DNA of 64,000 nucleotides. Source: Branchiostoma belcheri. Taxonomy: Eukaryota > Chordata > Leptocardii > Amphioxiformes > Branchiostomatidae. Where the stretch lies: NCBI RefSeq assembly GCF_001625305.1, contig NW_017803943.1:279913-343912 (forward strand). The letters are read 5' to 3'. Below the pieces are notes generated by a model. The model saw only the letters and a program-made list of their open reading frames with translations, was not told the DNA's origin and ran no database searches. Shown here piece after piece: positions 54,901 through 64,000 of the stretch (positions are counted from its first letter, which is position 1; each line of letters begins with the position of its first letter). The position numbers and the translations under genes were made by a program.

Positions 54901-56598
54901 TCCTACCCGGCATGAATCAACTCTACTCTACTCTACTCTACTCTATAACATAACTGGTAAACTGCTTTTAGGTACTAGTATGTACATTGTACACTAGTTT
55001 TGTACAATTATTATAAGTTCAAACTGTATAAGATTTTTTTTCAAATTATAATGTAATTTATCTTGACAGGTGGAGCAAGACTATGCCTCAGCCCAGTCAG
55101 CCTGGGTGAACAAGGCCTACTGGACTCTACAGAAGCCTCTCAGCAGAGGGCTCTATATGGTACGTTCTTGTTTGTTTGTTTCTTTGTTTATTGAGTTTCA
55201 CAGATTTTAAAGCAGTCAACACCTATTGACTATTGTTGACATACAGTGTCTTCTAGCTTTAATTATTCATCAGATTCAGAGAACGTAAAAATTGTTTTTG
55301 CTGTTTCTTCTTCTTCTTCCTCTCCAAACACATAAGGTCAATGACCTGGACCAGATGGCTGTCACCATGGTAACTGGTGCTGTAGCAGACACCCTGTGGT
55401 GTTGGGTTACATTGTGTTGCAATTGCAAGTTGCAAGGCAGAGTTAGAGGGGCTGTTCACCTTATACTGTATATGGATGATCATGTTTTTGATCAAGGACA
55501 AAGCAGTAGTTTGTTAGGCTAGAATATGTGAAGGTAAACATTACTTTATGCACTTGCTTTACAAATGTTTCCTTAAAACAGTTTCTAGTTACATTTCATA
55601 TGTTCTTGTTTCTCCAATAAAAGCTACAGCTAGCAGGAGAGAGTATCGAGGAAGGAGAGAAACTGTCAGAACCGCAGCTGCTGATGGAAGTGATGGAAGC
55701 GAACGAGAGATTGGGAGAAGCACAGACAGACGAGGAAGTCAGAAGCATCGCAGAGGAAAACAGAGGTCTGGTCTTAATCGCTAAGTAGATATGTTGGGAG
55801 GCAGAATTGTTACAATTTCCTAGTTCCTAGTTTCTTTTGTTTCTACTAGAGATAGCAAAGTTATGATTTTGGATGTTACTATCTCAAGCTAACTCACATG
55901 CTACTGGAAGGGGTCTCGGGACTTACTAGTACTTGTAAATACTTGTAAAGACTTGTAATTGTTGAAAAGATCAACATATTAAGGATATTTTCCTTTTACT
56001 GTGGTACATATATCGAATCTTCATGATCCATACAACTTGTATTTCAACGTCTTACAATTCCAATTGAATTTATACGTTTTCATTCTTTTTTTTTACAGAA
56101 AAGCTGGGCAGACTTTGTAAGGAATTGTCAGGTGCTTTTGATGCAGGTGGGTTGACTTACTCTGACTGATTCACAATTTAACTATGTTTTACATAAACTT
56201 TGTGTTTGTGTCTTTCCCAAATTTATCTGTGCGGTGCTTGGCAATACCTTCATCAAGATTTATCATGAAGGTAAATGTTAATGAGACAAGTTTCAACTGT
56301 AATTTCCAACACAAGAAATTGGACTTACCCAAATTTACAATGGTCAACAATCCACCGCTTCTGTGACGTCATGTTATGCAGATAGAACACCTGACTCAGT
56401 GAGCAGTGGATCATAGGTTGCAGAAAATTTGGGTTTAAACTTGCCTCGTAATAAATTCAACAATACTGATGAACTTTCAAAATAAAGATGTTATTATTCC
56501 TTCCAGGTGACATTACTAAAGCCAAGGACATCTTGACCAGGATGCAATACTTCAGTAATATCGAGGACAAGGTTAAGGAGAGACTTCCACCATCTTAG
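48923..56598 (+). CDS. HSCB: Iron-sulfur cluster co-chaperone HscB (mitochondrial J-protein)
   Basis: Six exons join in frame to 274 residues: 48923-49278, 49611-49707, 55070-55159, 55624-55765, 56099-56146 and 56507-56598 (TAG). All junctions are GT-AG. HscB hands ISCU-bound Fe-S clusters to the mitochondrial Hsp70 and stimulates its ATPase. Seen here: a basic, acid-poor N-terminus with Arg and Ser (mitochondrial presequence type); a four-cysteine zinc site CWSC...FFCPSC (C85, C88, C98, C101) typical of metazoan HscB; a J domain with HPD at 142-144 (RLLHPDRFSQ); and a C-terminal helical ISCU-binding domain (LLMEVMEANERLGEA, ILTRMQYFSNIEDKV). The start ATG has a good context (CAAACATGG). Intron 1 holds repeat family B and intron 2 a 5-kb LINE. 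Convergent with the CCCH gene. I am confident of the identity. Confidence 0.96.
49335..49590 (+). repeat. Dispersed repeat family B in HSCB intron 1
   Basis: Shares GCATCATGTTTA, ACCATGGTGACAGACG, GGTTCAGGTCATTGACC, AAACAATATGTTTTCCTTC with copies at 28.2, 45.2 and 55.4 kb. No coding capacity or clear terminal repeats. Confidence 0.6.
50372..50487 (+). repeat. 29-bp tandem repeat, four copies, 5' end of the LINE
   Basis: CAAGCAAGGGGAGAAATCCCAG starts at 50372, 50401, 50430 and 50459. The period (29) is not a multiple of three, so it is a non-coding 5' region. Each unit contains a GGGGAGAAATCCC near-palindrome. Confidence 0.92.
50522..51883 (+). CDS. LINE ORF1 protein with PHD-type zinc finger
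   Basis: 453 codons from ATG 50522. An internal ATG at 50750 (MSQENRG) is an alternative start. A very basic N-terminus leads to a PHD-like Cys/His finger at residues 117-172 (CKKC...CDGC...HLCLSC...CWFCTSC), then a coiled-coil stretch (SLLENKVDSMQQEQ) and a C-terminal nucleic-acid-binding type domain (NLIIHNVDE, RPLKITLEN). CR1-group ORF1 proteins commonly carry PHD fingers and act as RNA chaperones. It overlaps the -1 frame of ORF2 from 51715. The frame is intact. Confidence 0.85.
   Translation: MKTPVNQTRIKATSILITHKRPRGSTQSQKLKGKPHRTGSKRKPREVKERTTNTKTEYTKAQVPYSLLSTIDKELAMSQENRGITPPKKGKLKKKGAGGNTGHVKTSNTDGTEEWICKKCNTVLRDDEGCQALTCDGCNNHLCLSCTSLTQQEFKALSRLQRDDVCWFCTSCKERVKQCFKGSNSCTASVPNIVEKLDEIVGKISLLENKVDSMQQEQKTQAKLAVKVTEEVVDEDVQSKGETVQTVTHENDTNKVVGEDGNQGPWITVTKHKARTPDLAKILKEALVEQRKAVDEQERRNHNLIIHNVDETDRKDMRKKQDEEFVKDLFENHLEVDVKVKEMYRLGKKTDNDSKRGRPLKITLENKEDRAVILNRLYKLKGAEDQIRRISVTADFSRDEREKIKALVQEAKNRTQQEVKGDYIHVVRGTYPKLQIIRKKQRKNSNLVSEEEI
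51715..53001 (+). CDS. LINE ORF2 N-terminal part: AP-type endonuclease
   Basis: The reading frame is open from 51715 (after stops at 51709-51714) to 53001. The endonuclease fold starts near 51988 (KVIYTNIDCITNKKHEF) with TET, AGDFNYP, LDLVFTN and SDHAVL catalytic-type motifs. There is no ATG in frame before 52117, which lies inside the domain. Reading shifts near 52976-52995 (GCGCATGCGCATGCACA) from this frame into that of the RT part, a disabling indel. Confidence 0.85.
   Translation, partial: RREREDKSAGSRGKKPNATRSEGGLHTCGQRDISEATDHKKETEEKQQSSIRRRDIRLQPNQDIATSTKSHESRSIKLASGNTRAEDEGKQLKVIYTNIDCITNKKHEFCAIIDEQQPDIIITTETNPKNSRYKMTKVDLHIPGFNLFTNADTGGVRGVSIHVKDAYNSMEAEKLGSAQGHVSEVISVEMTLNKNDRLLILGIYRSPNSSVENNHSLNSIIRNIQGYSHVLIAGDFNYPKILWANGDGSIYSPNCEAGKFLEATRDAYLYQHVDFATRHQINQESNVLDLVFTNEKGMIDSVTMLPPVGKSDHAVLRWTFKCYAKKRNVRREIFQYHKGSYENMKEDLNKDWNETLQELDIEESWVVFSKTLKDTVHKNVPKVKSSNRRRRLSWTDSQTIAKMKNKQKAWKKYTQTGMKTQTAHAHAH
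52985..54875 (+). pseudogene. LINE ORF2 reverse transcriptase part, frameshifted
   Basis: RT motifs run from about 53340: KAMGPDKIHP, NYRPVCLTS, QHGFLPGRST, YMDFRKAFDSVP, GVPQGSVLGP and the catalytic LKLFADDTKLF (FADD at 54002-54013). A run of seven A (54293-54299) where six would keep frame shifts the reading. The true C-terminal part continues at 54312-54875 (IRPHLEYGAPIW, VQKRATKRV, FTNRTASWWNELP, FKKRFDEYM). The upstream frame runs on to a false stop at 54565. Confidence 0.88.
55300..55550 (-). repeat. Dispersed repeat family B in HSCB intron 3
   Basis: Reverse orientation relative to 49335-49590. Contains AGATGGCTGTCACCATGGTAAC and the TTAGGCTAGAATATGTGAAGG phrase found at 28160-28185. 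Confidence 0.6.
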
Positions 56599-57211
56599 AC
56601 TGTCATTCAGGCAAACCTTCAAGGAAATGCTAGCTAAGGACTGGTTCTGGTTCTCATTGATTTTCAACCTTGTTATGTGTGAATGAATGATGATCATTCT
56701 GTGTCTTTGTCAGGACATTCTGATGTATGTGATGTTTATGCACACAAAATTATACAAGCCAATTATATTGCCTGGCAAGTATATTGACTTTTCATTATAC
56801 ATGTACCTTGTAGAGTGTATCATCATCATTATGTCCGGTGGCTTGCCCAGACCCTATGTGTATTATAAAAAGATTGTACTCTTTGTCCAATCATGAACAG
56901 TGTTAATATTTAGCACAATACAAAGTTTCCCAACAATTACAACATTGAAAGCCATCCATTGTGCAGTTAAGTATGTGCAGTCCATTGAAATCATTTGTAG
57001 TACATGTAACGTTATTACATAATTGTAATTCATTGAAATTTTAACCAGCTTCTCTTGTTTGCAGTTTTCTACTAAATTGTATGAAGCAAAGCATATACAA
57101 CTTTGCTGTCATTTTCTTGTCCCATGTCCAGACCGTTGTCAAACTACAATAATTTTAACTTATACAAGTTTTTATCCATCCATGCTGTATTGTTATCCAA
57201 ATTTTGTGCCT

Positions 57212-57217
57212 AATAAA
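57212..57217 (+). terminator. Candidate HSCB polyadenylation signal (AATAAA)
   Basis: AATAAA in CCTAATAAAAAAAATC, about 615 bases after the HSCB stop and just before the LINE family A fragment. Other weaker sites are possible. Confidence 0.45.
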
Positions 57218-57284
57218 AAAAATCATGTTTCATGTTGAATTTGGTTTTGAGATTTGACCAGACTATCTTCTTTTATCCTCCATT

Positions 57285-57893
57285 TCTGTATCTGTATCTG
57301 TATAGCCGGTATAACCGCCTTTCGGCGTAACACACCAGCTTCTGTATCTGTATAGCCGGTATAACCGCCTTTCGGCGTAACACACCAGCTTCTGTATCTG
57401 TATAGCCAGTATAACCGCCTTTCGGCGTAACACACCAGCTTCGCAGGCACGCGGCGCGGCGGCAGCTGGCTATATTACACCGATCGACTTGTTCCACCTA
57501 ACCCTTGAACTTCTAGCTCTAGACATTGTTTAAAGCTATCTATTGACAGTGCCCCTACTGTACTTGGTGACAGTGAGTTCCACTCTGCGATAGTTCTAGG
57601 AAAGAATGAATTCTTGAACACCTCAATCCTTGGTTGATAACTCTGGTACTTGAATGCGTGGCTATTTCTTGTTCTCTTCTGGGCTGGTATTAGGTACTTA
57701 GTAGTTGGGACATCCACCAGTTTATTAGTCATTTTGTACATCATGCATAGTCTAGACATCTTTCTTCTGTCTTCAAGTGAGGTCCACTGTAGGTTTCTTT
57801 TCATTTCCGTGACACTAGCACCTCTTACATAGTTGTTCATACAGAATCTTGCAGCTTGATTCTGTACCCTTTCCAATTTGTCTTGTCATTTAA
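57285..57893 (-). mobile_element. 5'-truncated LINE family A with triplicated 3' unit
   Basis: Minus-strand coding 57475-57890 is an RT C-terminal tail (LERVQNQAARF, LQWTSLEDRRKMSRL, FFPRTIAEWNSLSP, IDSFKQCLE). A GC-rich 3' UTR follows, then three tandem 50-bp units (about 57293-57442, TGTATCTGTATAGCCGGTAT...), ending in a CAGATA tail. The window's left edge and 43637-43722 hold other copies. Confidence 0.85.
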
Positions 57894-58252
57894 TATCCAC
57901 TTTGATGTGGACAGCCCTTGCTATCAATGTAGCAGTGCCTCCTAACATGTTTCTTTGGTACTGCAAGTTGTGATATGCATGTACACTATTGTATATAAAC
58001 TGTTGTAAAGAAGGTATAGCATAATATCTGTAGACTAAAAAATGAGACAGGTGGGCACACAACCTCTCTTGTGTATTTATTCCATTCCAAGTTATTTTTG
58101 GCATGAATGCCAGACTGGGCCTATACAGGCAGGTTCCTTGGGTCAAAATACCCCTGGAAAATTTCTTTCCCACCCCCCTGAGTTTGGCATTCAGGGTGTA
58201 CTAAGTAGCTGAAGGGGGTTAGGTGAGCTCTGTGGTAGAATTTCCTTGTGGG

Positions 58253-58447
58253 TAGCCTGCTGTGCAGGCCCCGCGGCAGTGGGGAAGAGTTTTTAACGCG
58301 TTATTTTAATATAGCCGGCCATCCTACATAGCCACCGAGAGAAGGCGGAATGGAACCTTCTCTCGGTGGCTATGTAGGATGGCCGGATATATTAGAATAA
58401 TACGTTAAAAACTCTTCCCACCGCCGCGGGGCCTGCACAGGAGGCTA
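58253..58447. mobile_element. Foldback element with perfect 9-bp target duplication
   Basis: The arms are nearly perfect complements over about 90 bp, TAGCCTGCTGTGCAGGCCCCG... to ...GGGCCTGCACAGGAGGCTA. A central palindrome contains CTTCTCTCGGTGGCTATGTA. CCTTGTGGG flanks both sides (58244-58252, 58448-58456). Lies 3' of the CCCH gene. Confidence 0.92.
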
Positions 58448-58576
58448 CCTTGTGGGCATGTCACCGTGGGGGTATGTTGGCCCAATAGCCGAGGAGCTGG
58501 CCTGTGTGGGTCCTGCCAACAGCCTTGCATCCAGGCTATATTATTTGCTGTTTCAATCTTCGTAACTTTCTTGGCT

Positions 58577-59868
58577 TCACTTCTGGGCCATCCAAGGCCT
58601 CTCCACTGCCTGCTGTTTCTGGTAGGCCTTGATGCTTTTTTTCGGTGGCTGAAGAGTCTGGCTCAGCCCTGGCCTCTTTCTCCTCTGTTGTACTGGGTTA
58701 TCCGGGTCTTCGTCATCATTCAGCACTTCAGGCTGTTCAAAGAACCCAGCAGGTGAAGATACAGCACCTGTGGGAGCTTCAGGGTGTTGCTGTTGTTGTG
58801 AGAAGGGGAGATCGCTGTCGTGTGCGTACTTGCAGTTGTGTCCGAAGCGACACCTCCCCTTGCGATAGTTCCAGCAGACTTTCTTCCCCGCGATGTGCGA
58901 AGGTTTCTCATTCGACGTCAATTTCACATGCTTTTCCAGAACCTTCTCCTTCTCTCGTTCCGCTAGACGGAATGGGTTGTGGAAAATGGAGGCAGTCTGC
59001 TCTGCTGGCGTTATCCGATCATTTGTCCTCGTGGTTGGAACACCGAGTAGAGGGTTGGGCAGTTTTACCGTCCCTCCTACTGGATTCCTGTTCTGTACGT
59101 TCAACAGGTTTGGAGACGGGAGTTTCTGTCTAAGTTCTGTTGTAGAATTGGTTTGATCTGGCGATGGGACATCATTGTCCTCAGAATCCGAAGATGATGA
59201 AGACCCTCCTTCAAGGTAATTCGTTCTTTTACGGTTTTCTCTATAGAAAGAACAACAATACATAATTTGTGTAAAGTATTTACCTCAGTCAATTTCTACA
59301 AACAGTTTGTGGTTTGCGATGTAAGTATAACAAATAATGTCATTAAGTTATCAGAACAAAGTTGTCAGAATAAAAACCAAATGAAATACATGTAGCGTTA
59401 CATAAAAAATAGTGTAAACACCAGATTATGTTTTAGAATGGGGAGGGGGGCATTCTCGTATAGTAATTTCTTTGTCAGCAACAACAAATTAGTTTCCTTG
59501 GTTCTATCCATGTGAGTTTCACAGATTGTATCGCAGTGAATAATGTCCTGATGCAAGTTTCAGTCTCTATTTCTTGAGTATTCATCTGGGAAAGAATGTG
59601 AGTCATCATAAGGGAAAGCTAAGAAGAAACTGGGAACGAAGCGTATAATTTTTTCTGAGTGACAGGACAGCTAGCCACACACACACACGTAAAAACCAAG
59701 CGATGGAAAACTTTCTATGGCATTAACGACCATCTACTGAACAGGTAAGGGTGCATACTTTCTTCGTCTCACATTCACACACCTCGTAGTCTCCTCAAAT
59801 CGTTCTTTATTTGTGGTTTCTGAGTCCGAAGTGTCGTCCGAATCGTAGTCCGCTACAAGACCAGCCAT
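58577..59868 (-). CDS. CCCH-type zinc-finger protein
   Basis: Two exons, 59783-59868 and 58577-59240 (donor ACGAG|gtgtgt, acceptor TCTATAG), give 249 residues. The N-terminus is acidic (MAGLVADYDSDDTSDSE), then a serine/acidic tract (SSSSSDSEDND), a proline-rich linker, a charged helix (AEREKEKVLEKHV) and a single CCCH finger at 151-169 (CWNYRKGRCRFGHNCKYAH, C-x7-C-x5-C-x3-H), followed by Q-rich and basic stretches (RRKRPG, QPPKKSIKAYQ). Single CCCH fingers of this kind usually bind RNA, and the composition suggests a nuclear protein (inference). I do not recognise a named orthologue. The start ATG follows GTCAAA, and no earlier in-frame ATG was sought beyond the exon. Convergent with HSCB, about 2 kb apart. 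Confidence 0.88.
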
Positions 59869-61440
59869 TTTGACGACCGCAAAAACACAACAAAAACACT
59901 AAAGCTATCATAAAACGAGAAAACATGTGTCAAATATCAACAACTGCCGTAATATCGTCCAGAAAAATTAGATAACAAAAATATATGTTTACAGCTATCT
60001 TTTAAGGATTTAAATGTATCAAACCATCAAATAGCATAATTTTGGTACGTTTTGATGTTGATCACACTCGAAAGAAGATCACATTCAGAATGTCACTTGT
60101 ATCATAGGGGTGTTGACTTTTAAACTAATAAAAAAAATATCAGTAATTAACCACTTAGTAAGATAATCAAAGTGTATTTTAAGCATTATAATATATATAA
60201 AAGTCCGACTTACTAGTTAATGATGAAATGTGTTTGTTGTTTAGTAAAAACAAGTCCTCTTCCTCCCCCGTTTGTATTTAGACCAGTCCGAGTGTACTGC
60301 AGGTCAAACCGATACTGGAGGCCAAAGTTCAACCGCAACTATGGCGCATCTTTGTCACTTTCTGTGGCTTGTGGCTTTACTACCTAACCTAGACCTGTCA
60401 TCGAAACGTTGGTGCAGTTTCCACAATATGACTCGTCTGCACAACTAACTGTCTACTTCCCAGTGAATTTCTGAGTCGAGAACTTGTCGTATCGGGACAC
60501 AATTGGGGGTCAACCACCGACTATCTAGGACAGTCTACAGTGAATGACTCCAAAGATCTTGAAAATTAAGGCTGTTTACAGGACAAATACTTGACTGACG
60601 TTCCGTTTGCCAGCCGGGCAGTTCTGGTCACTGAAGCATTAAGCCATGGAGCCCAATAGATGACCATAGTCAGGTGCGTTACATTTTCTTTTGACAGTTG
60701 TCCCTCTTATAAATTATAACCTCTGTGATTTCTTTTATCTATACCAGTCCATGTAATTTTACTACTACTAAATGATTCTAAAACGTTACCTGTACTTGTA
60801 ATATATCTTAGAGCAGAATTTTTGCTAAGTCTTGCTTGGTACTCTTAAATTATGATAAAGGTTTTGTGTCAACGTTATGTAAAATCTAGGACATTATATA
60901 ACTTTTAATGGCCTTGGTAAAATGTATCAGACTTTGTCCCTAGGAGAACTAGTATTTTGTCCTTGCATGTACGTAACGTTACTAGTGAGGTGATGTACTA
61001 GTACTGGGCCATCTTTGAGTTTTTTAGTTTGACTTGCATGGGGGGGGGGGACGTAGTGATCACAAATTATGCAAAATTTTCACCGCCATTTACAAATTAC
61101 TAATAGTTAGAGCTAACGAATTACGATGATTTTGGATGGCTGCCTGCAGATTACAAAGACTAAAAAGCTTTAAGGCCTGATTACGCTTTACGACAAAGGG
61201 CATGCAGGCCCTCTCCTTGGCTTGAGATCAGCTTGTCAGGATGTGAAGGTACATCCCAGATAGATGACTTAAAGATGAAGATGGATGGTCCACTATCACA
61301 CAATGGTACCGGCCCTACAACTGTTCTCCAACTGTTTCCTCAGCTGCACTTGTACTGAAAGAAACAGTTCAACAATAGAATCTGATGTTGTATTTGCCTT
61401 GAATTTATTAGAAACACTAATATGACTTTTGTCTGTCGCC
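59869..61440. other. Upstream flank of the CCCH gene; no gene recognised
   Basis: No TATA box or recognised promoter element. 60430-60500 faintly resembles a unit of the 63.2-64.0 kb tandem repeat (ACTGTCTACTTCC.AGTGAATTTCTGAGTCGAGA). A G9 run at 61041 is a simple repeat. Confidence 0.35.
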
Positions 61441-61633
61441 AGAGTTAGATTTGGTTTGGTTTTTCTTTTAATGCCCACGATCATGATCATTCTGGCATAC
61501 TCATTTTCACCTGAGAGAAGTGAGGCAAGTGCCTTTCCTAATGACATATATAGGGTGGTGACATAGTAGGATTCGAACCCAGGATCTTGGTTCTGAGCTG
61601 AATGCCCAGTGCCGTTACTCCACACGGCCCCAC
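61440..61633 (-). mobile_element. tRNA-derived SINE copy
   Basis: Antisense. B box as the complement of GGGTTCGAATCC, head as the complement of GGGGCCGTGTGGAGTAACGG. More diverged than the other copies. Confidence 0.75.
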
Positions 61634-63180
61634 ATTTGTGTTCACTTGATATAACTTAGTATACATACATACAACGGTATTTTCAGGTATTAATTTATAC
61701 CGTCCATTCTCCATAGGCTGGCTTTGGCCCGAATTTTCAAAGTTAGGAGTGTTTTACCAGCTCCAGATCTAGACCTACATGTACTAAGCATACATGTTTC
61801 TAGTTCTTCCCTTCTTCCCATAATTCTTCCTCATGCAACATATTTCCAGCTGGCCATGGCCTTTCTAACTATTGTGTCCAAACTAATTGAAAACGACCCT
61901 ATAAAATACCCTGGAGCAAAATTCGACCTGGGCTGGTGGGCGGACACTACTAGTCTGAGCACCGTAGTAAGTGGACATACCGGCTAGCCCATATGGTAGA
62001 CAGTTACCAGGCTAGGTGCAAGTCTGTCCCTAAATTTGAAATTCACTGGCCAAAACCTACATGCATACTATTGCCAAACCAAAGACTGCACAGACCCAGT
62101 ATGATTCATGTCTAATTTACTTCGTGGTTGTTCCGTAATTATGGTGTGTGACTATCAGTCACGCGTTCCAACTAAAGGTCATCTCGACCTCGCCCAGGCA
62201 AATAAGAGCTCATTATTGTGAAGGTCAATTACTAGTAGCTCATTATTTTGAAGGTCGACTACTAGTAGCCTCTTGAGTTGAGCTGAATTTATTAGGATCC
62301 ACATGTTGCACTTATGACTGTCTACAAAGACTCCAGTCATCATGATACTCAGTTTGCAGACAGTGCCCTTCTGAAAATTAGCAGGTAAGTAGAAAAAACA
62401 CTTTCATTAAGAACTGTGCTGATCTGGGCTGTGTGTGTATTGTTTCTACCTTGCCAGGTGCTCCGTATGGCTGACAGATCTCCAAAGCATTGTCATTGTC
62501 AAAATGTCATGAAAGTTCATCAGTGTTAGTAGTAATCATTTAAAACGTTGAACTTTATTCCATTGGGGTTACAGATCTAGAGAGATCAAATTTTCAACAA
62601 CTACTGTTGCCTTCATCAGGATAATTAATGACCAATTGTACATGTCAAAATGTTTTTTGAGGAATCCTGTAGTATCTTAACAGGAAAGAAGAAGTGAGAT
62701 CAATTGTCACTTGGGTTTTCCCCCTTCTTTACCTAATGACATAATGTCACTGATTTTCAAAATGGCATTTCCTGCAATGTAAATTCATGATCACAATGAT
62801 TTGAGTTGTTCACCTGATTTCCAAGTTAGGCCATGAACTTAAAGTTTAATGCCCCTCGCAACAATCACATGTTACATAAAGCAACTCCAGGTAATTTACA
62901 GTCTATACTACTATATTGTATGGTAAACAACTTTGTTTATTTGTTTAAATTAATCCATTTCCTATTGTCACAGTCTTAGTACTGTCTAGTAAATTTGTTC
63001 TGGGGTTTTTGACCGACCCCTGCGGTTTTCTTGACCAGTAATTTACAAACAGATCTAAAAATAAAAGTAAATCATGTTTCCAAACTCCCTGTTTGATTTG
63101 TTTTGGCTTTTTACCCCATACCAACATTCCTGTAGTCAGGTCCACCCAAAAAGTTACCTTGTAATTGGCTAACACAGTAG
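61634..63180. other. No recognised gene; repeat with hammerhead-like core inside
   Basis: 62500-62640 is the antisense copy of the 18150-18285 repeat. ORF 61724-61987 shows no domain and no splice context. Confidence 0.4.
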
Positions 63181-64000
63181 GACTGTGCCCCCAGGCACTT
63201 AAGACAGTTGGTTAAGATTCTTAGTAGTTTTGAGTACTTTACCATTAGCCTAGTAATTGGGTGCTGTACAGTATGAATTAGTAAGTTGTGTGTAAAGAGG
63301 CATCAGTTTTGCCTAACATGAGTCATTTATGAAACTTCAACTGTCTACATTTGGGTTAATTTCTGAGTTGAGACGTGTCAACTATTGTAGCACTGTGCCC
63401 CCATGGCAGGCACTTACTTACTTTGTACTTAGTACATGTATTTTACTTGTAGGTACCCTACAGTTTACTAGGTTGTGTGTAAAGCGGCAGTTTTCCCTGA
63501 CATGAGTCGTCTGTTAAACTTCAAGTTCAACTGTCTACATTCAAGTTAATTTCTGAGTTGAGACATGTCAACTATAGTAGCACTGTGCCCCTATGCCAGG
63601 CATGTAGTAAGTACTTAGTTTTAAGTACATGTATTTTACTAGTAAGTACCGTACAGTTTAGTAAGTAACGTATGTAAAGTAGCATCAGTTTTGCCTTATA
63701 TGAATCATTTGTATAACTTCAACTGTTTACATTCAAGCTAATTTCTGAGTTGAGACGTGTCAACTATAGTAGCACTGTGCCCCCATGCCAGGCACTTAGT
63801 AAGTACTTAGTTTTAAGTACGTGTATTTTACTAGTAGGTACCATACAGTTTAATAGTAAGTTGTCACAGTGTAAAGCGGCATCACTTTTCCCTAACAAGT
63901 AATAACATGCCATCATTTGTAAAACTTCAAATGTCTACATTCAAGTTAATTTTTGAGTTGAGACATGTCAACCATCGTAAACCATTAGTACAGGGTGACT
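63181..64000. repeat. Tandem repeat, about 195-205 bp, at least four units
   Basis: GCACTGTGCCCCCATGCCAGGCAC-type starts at about 63183, 63390, 63581 and 63774. Each is followed by TTTTACT.GTAGGTACC.TACAGTTTA, AACTTCAACTGTCTACATTC and TAATTTCTGAGTTGAGAC. The array reaches the end of the window. Confidence 0.88.

Larger units (their letters stand above)
50100..54945 (+). mobile_element. Nearly full-length CR1-like non-LTR retrotransposon in HSCB intron 2
   Basis: It carries a 5' region with a 29-bp tandem repeat, ORF1 with a PHD-type finger, ORF2 with AP-endonuclease and RT, a 70-base 3' UTR and an (ACTCT)n tail at 54921-54943. It has the same orientation as HSCB. The 5' boundary is uncertain (between about 49.85 and 50.15 kb) and I could not define a target duplication. 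Two frameshifts in ORF2 mark it as inactive. The clade call (CR1/L2-like) rests on domain order and is inference. Confidence 0.85.

Noticed and set aside
58645-59133. 162-codon plus-strand ORF
   Set aside because: A shadow of the CCCH gene on the minus strand, which has the zinc-finger motif and a matching upstream exon.
61724-61987. 87-codon ORF
   Set aside because: No domain; composition is like the surrounding non-coding DNA; no supporting splice context.

Overview
The window looks like animal genomic DNA from a cephalochordate (amphioxus, Branchiostoma-like). I infer this from compact GT-AG genes among dense non-LTR retrotransposons, a multi-copy tRNA-derived SINE, many small inverted-repeat elements, and introns holding minisatellites whose units span exon/intron junctions, a habit I recall being described for amphioxus. 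No species-level proof is possible by eye. There are two assembly gaps (3413-3463 and 25690-26421).

Layout. 1-120: 3' tip of a LINE. 133-2400: a higher-order tandem satellite (three unit types of about 343, 345 and 297 bp, repeated as a roughly 990-bp block). 3240-6230: a second satellite of roughly 180-bp monomers alternating as roughly 360-bp dimers. 6.2-15.2 kb: no recognisable gene; SINEs, MITE-like elements and local duplications. 15.5-17.6 kb (+): C-terminal two thirds (TM3 to tail) of a class A peptide-type GPCR (GPCR1), then decayed tandem copies of its last coding piece to about 19.1 kb. 19-24 kb: SINEs, a LINE end, a perfect foldback and a long TG tract. 24.6-39.9 kb (-): a second, related GPCR (GPCR2), whose exons can be joined except for the TM6 exon, which must lie in the 732-base gap. 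40-48 kb: repeats and MITE-like elements only. 48.9-56.6 kb (+): HSCB, the mitochondrial iron-sulfur co-chaperone, six exons in perfect phase, with a nearly full-length but frameshifted CR1-like LINE (about 50.1-54.95 kb) inside intron 2. 57.3-57.9 kb (-): truncated LINE. 58.6-59.9 kb (-): a two-exon CCCH zinc-finger gene, convergent with HSCB. 60-64 kb: no recognisable gene; a roughly 195-bp tandem repeat runs off the window end.

How the parts relate. The two GPCR genes are convergent paralogues: both split the conserved TM3 cysteine codon with a phase-1 intron. HSCB and the CCCH gene are ordinary housekeeping-type genes and show no functional link to the receptors.

Most interesting observations. 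(1) The 359-bp ICL3 intron of GPCR1 is almost entirely an antisense LINE 3' fragment, bounded by a 6-bp target duplication (GGTCAG) that itself supplies the splice-site bases. Splicing exactly restores the pre-insertion reading frame, and GPCR2 has no intron there. (2) At least a dozen short inverted-repeat elements end in TA(G/C)YCT-like termini and carry 9-bp target duplications, two of them with paralogous empty sites in the window. (3) Exon ends of both receptors are reiterated in the neighbouring introns. (4) The LINE in HSCB has an ORF1/ORF2 overlap in the -1 frame with a canonical A_AAA_AAC slippery heptamer and no upstream ORF2 AUG.
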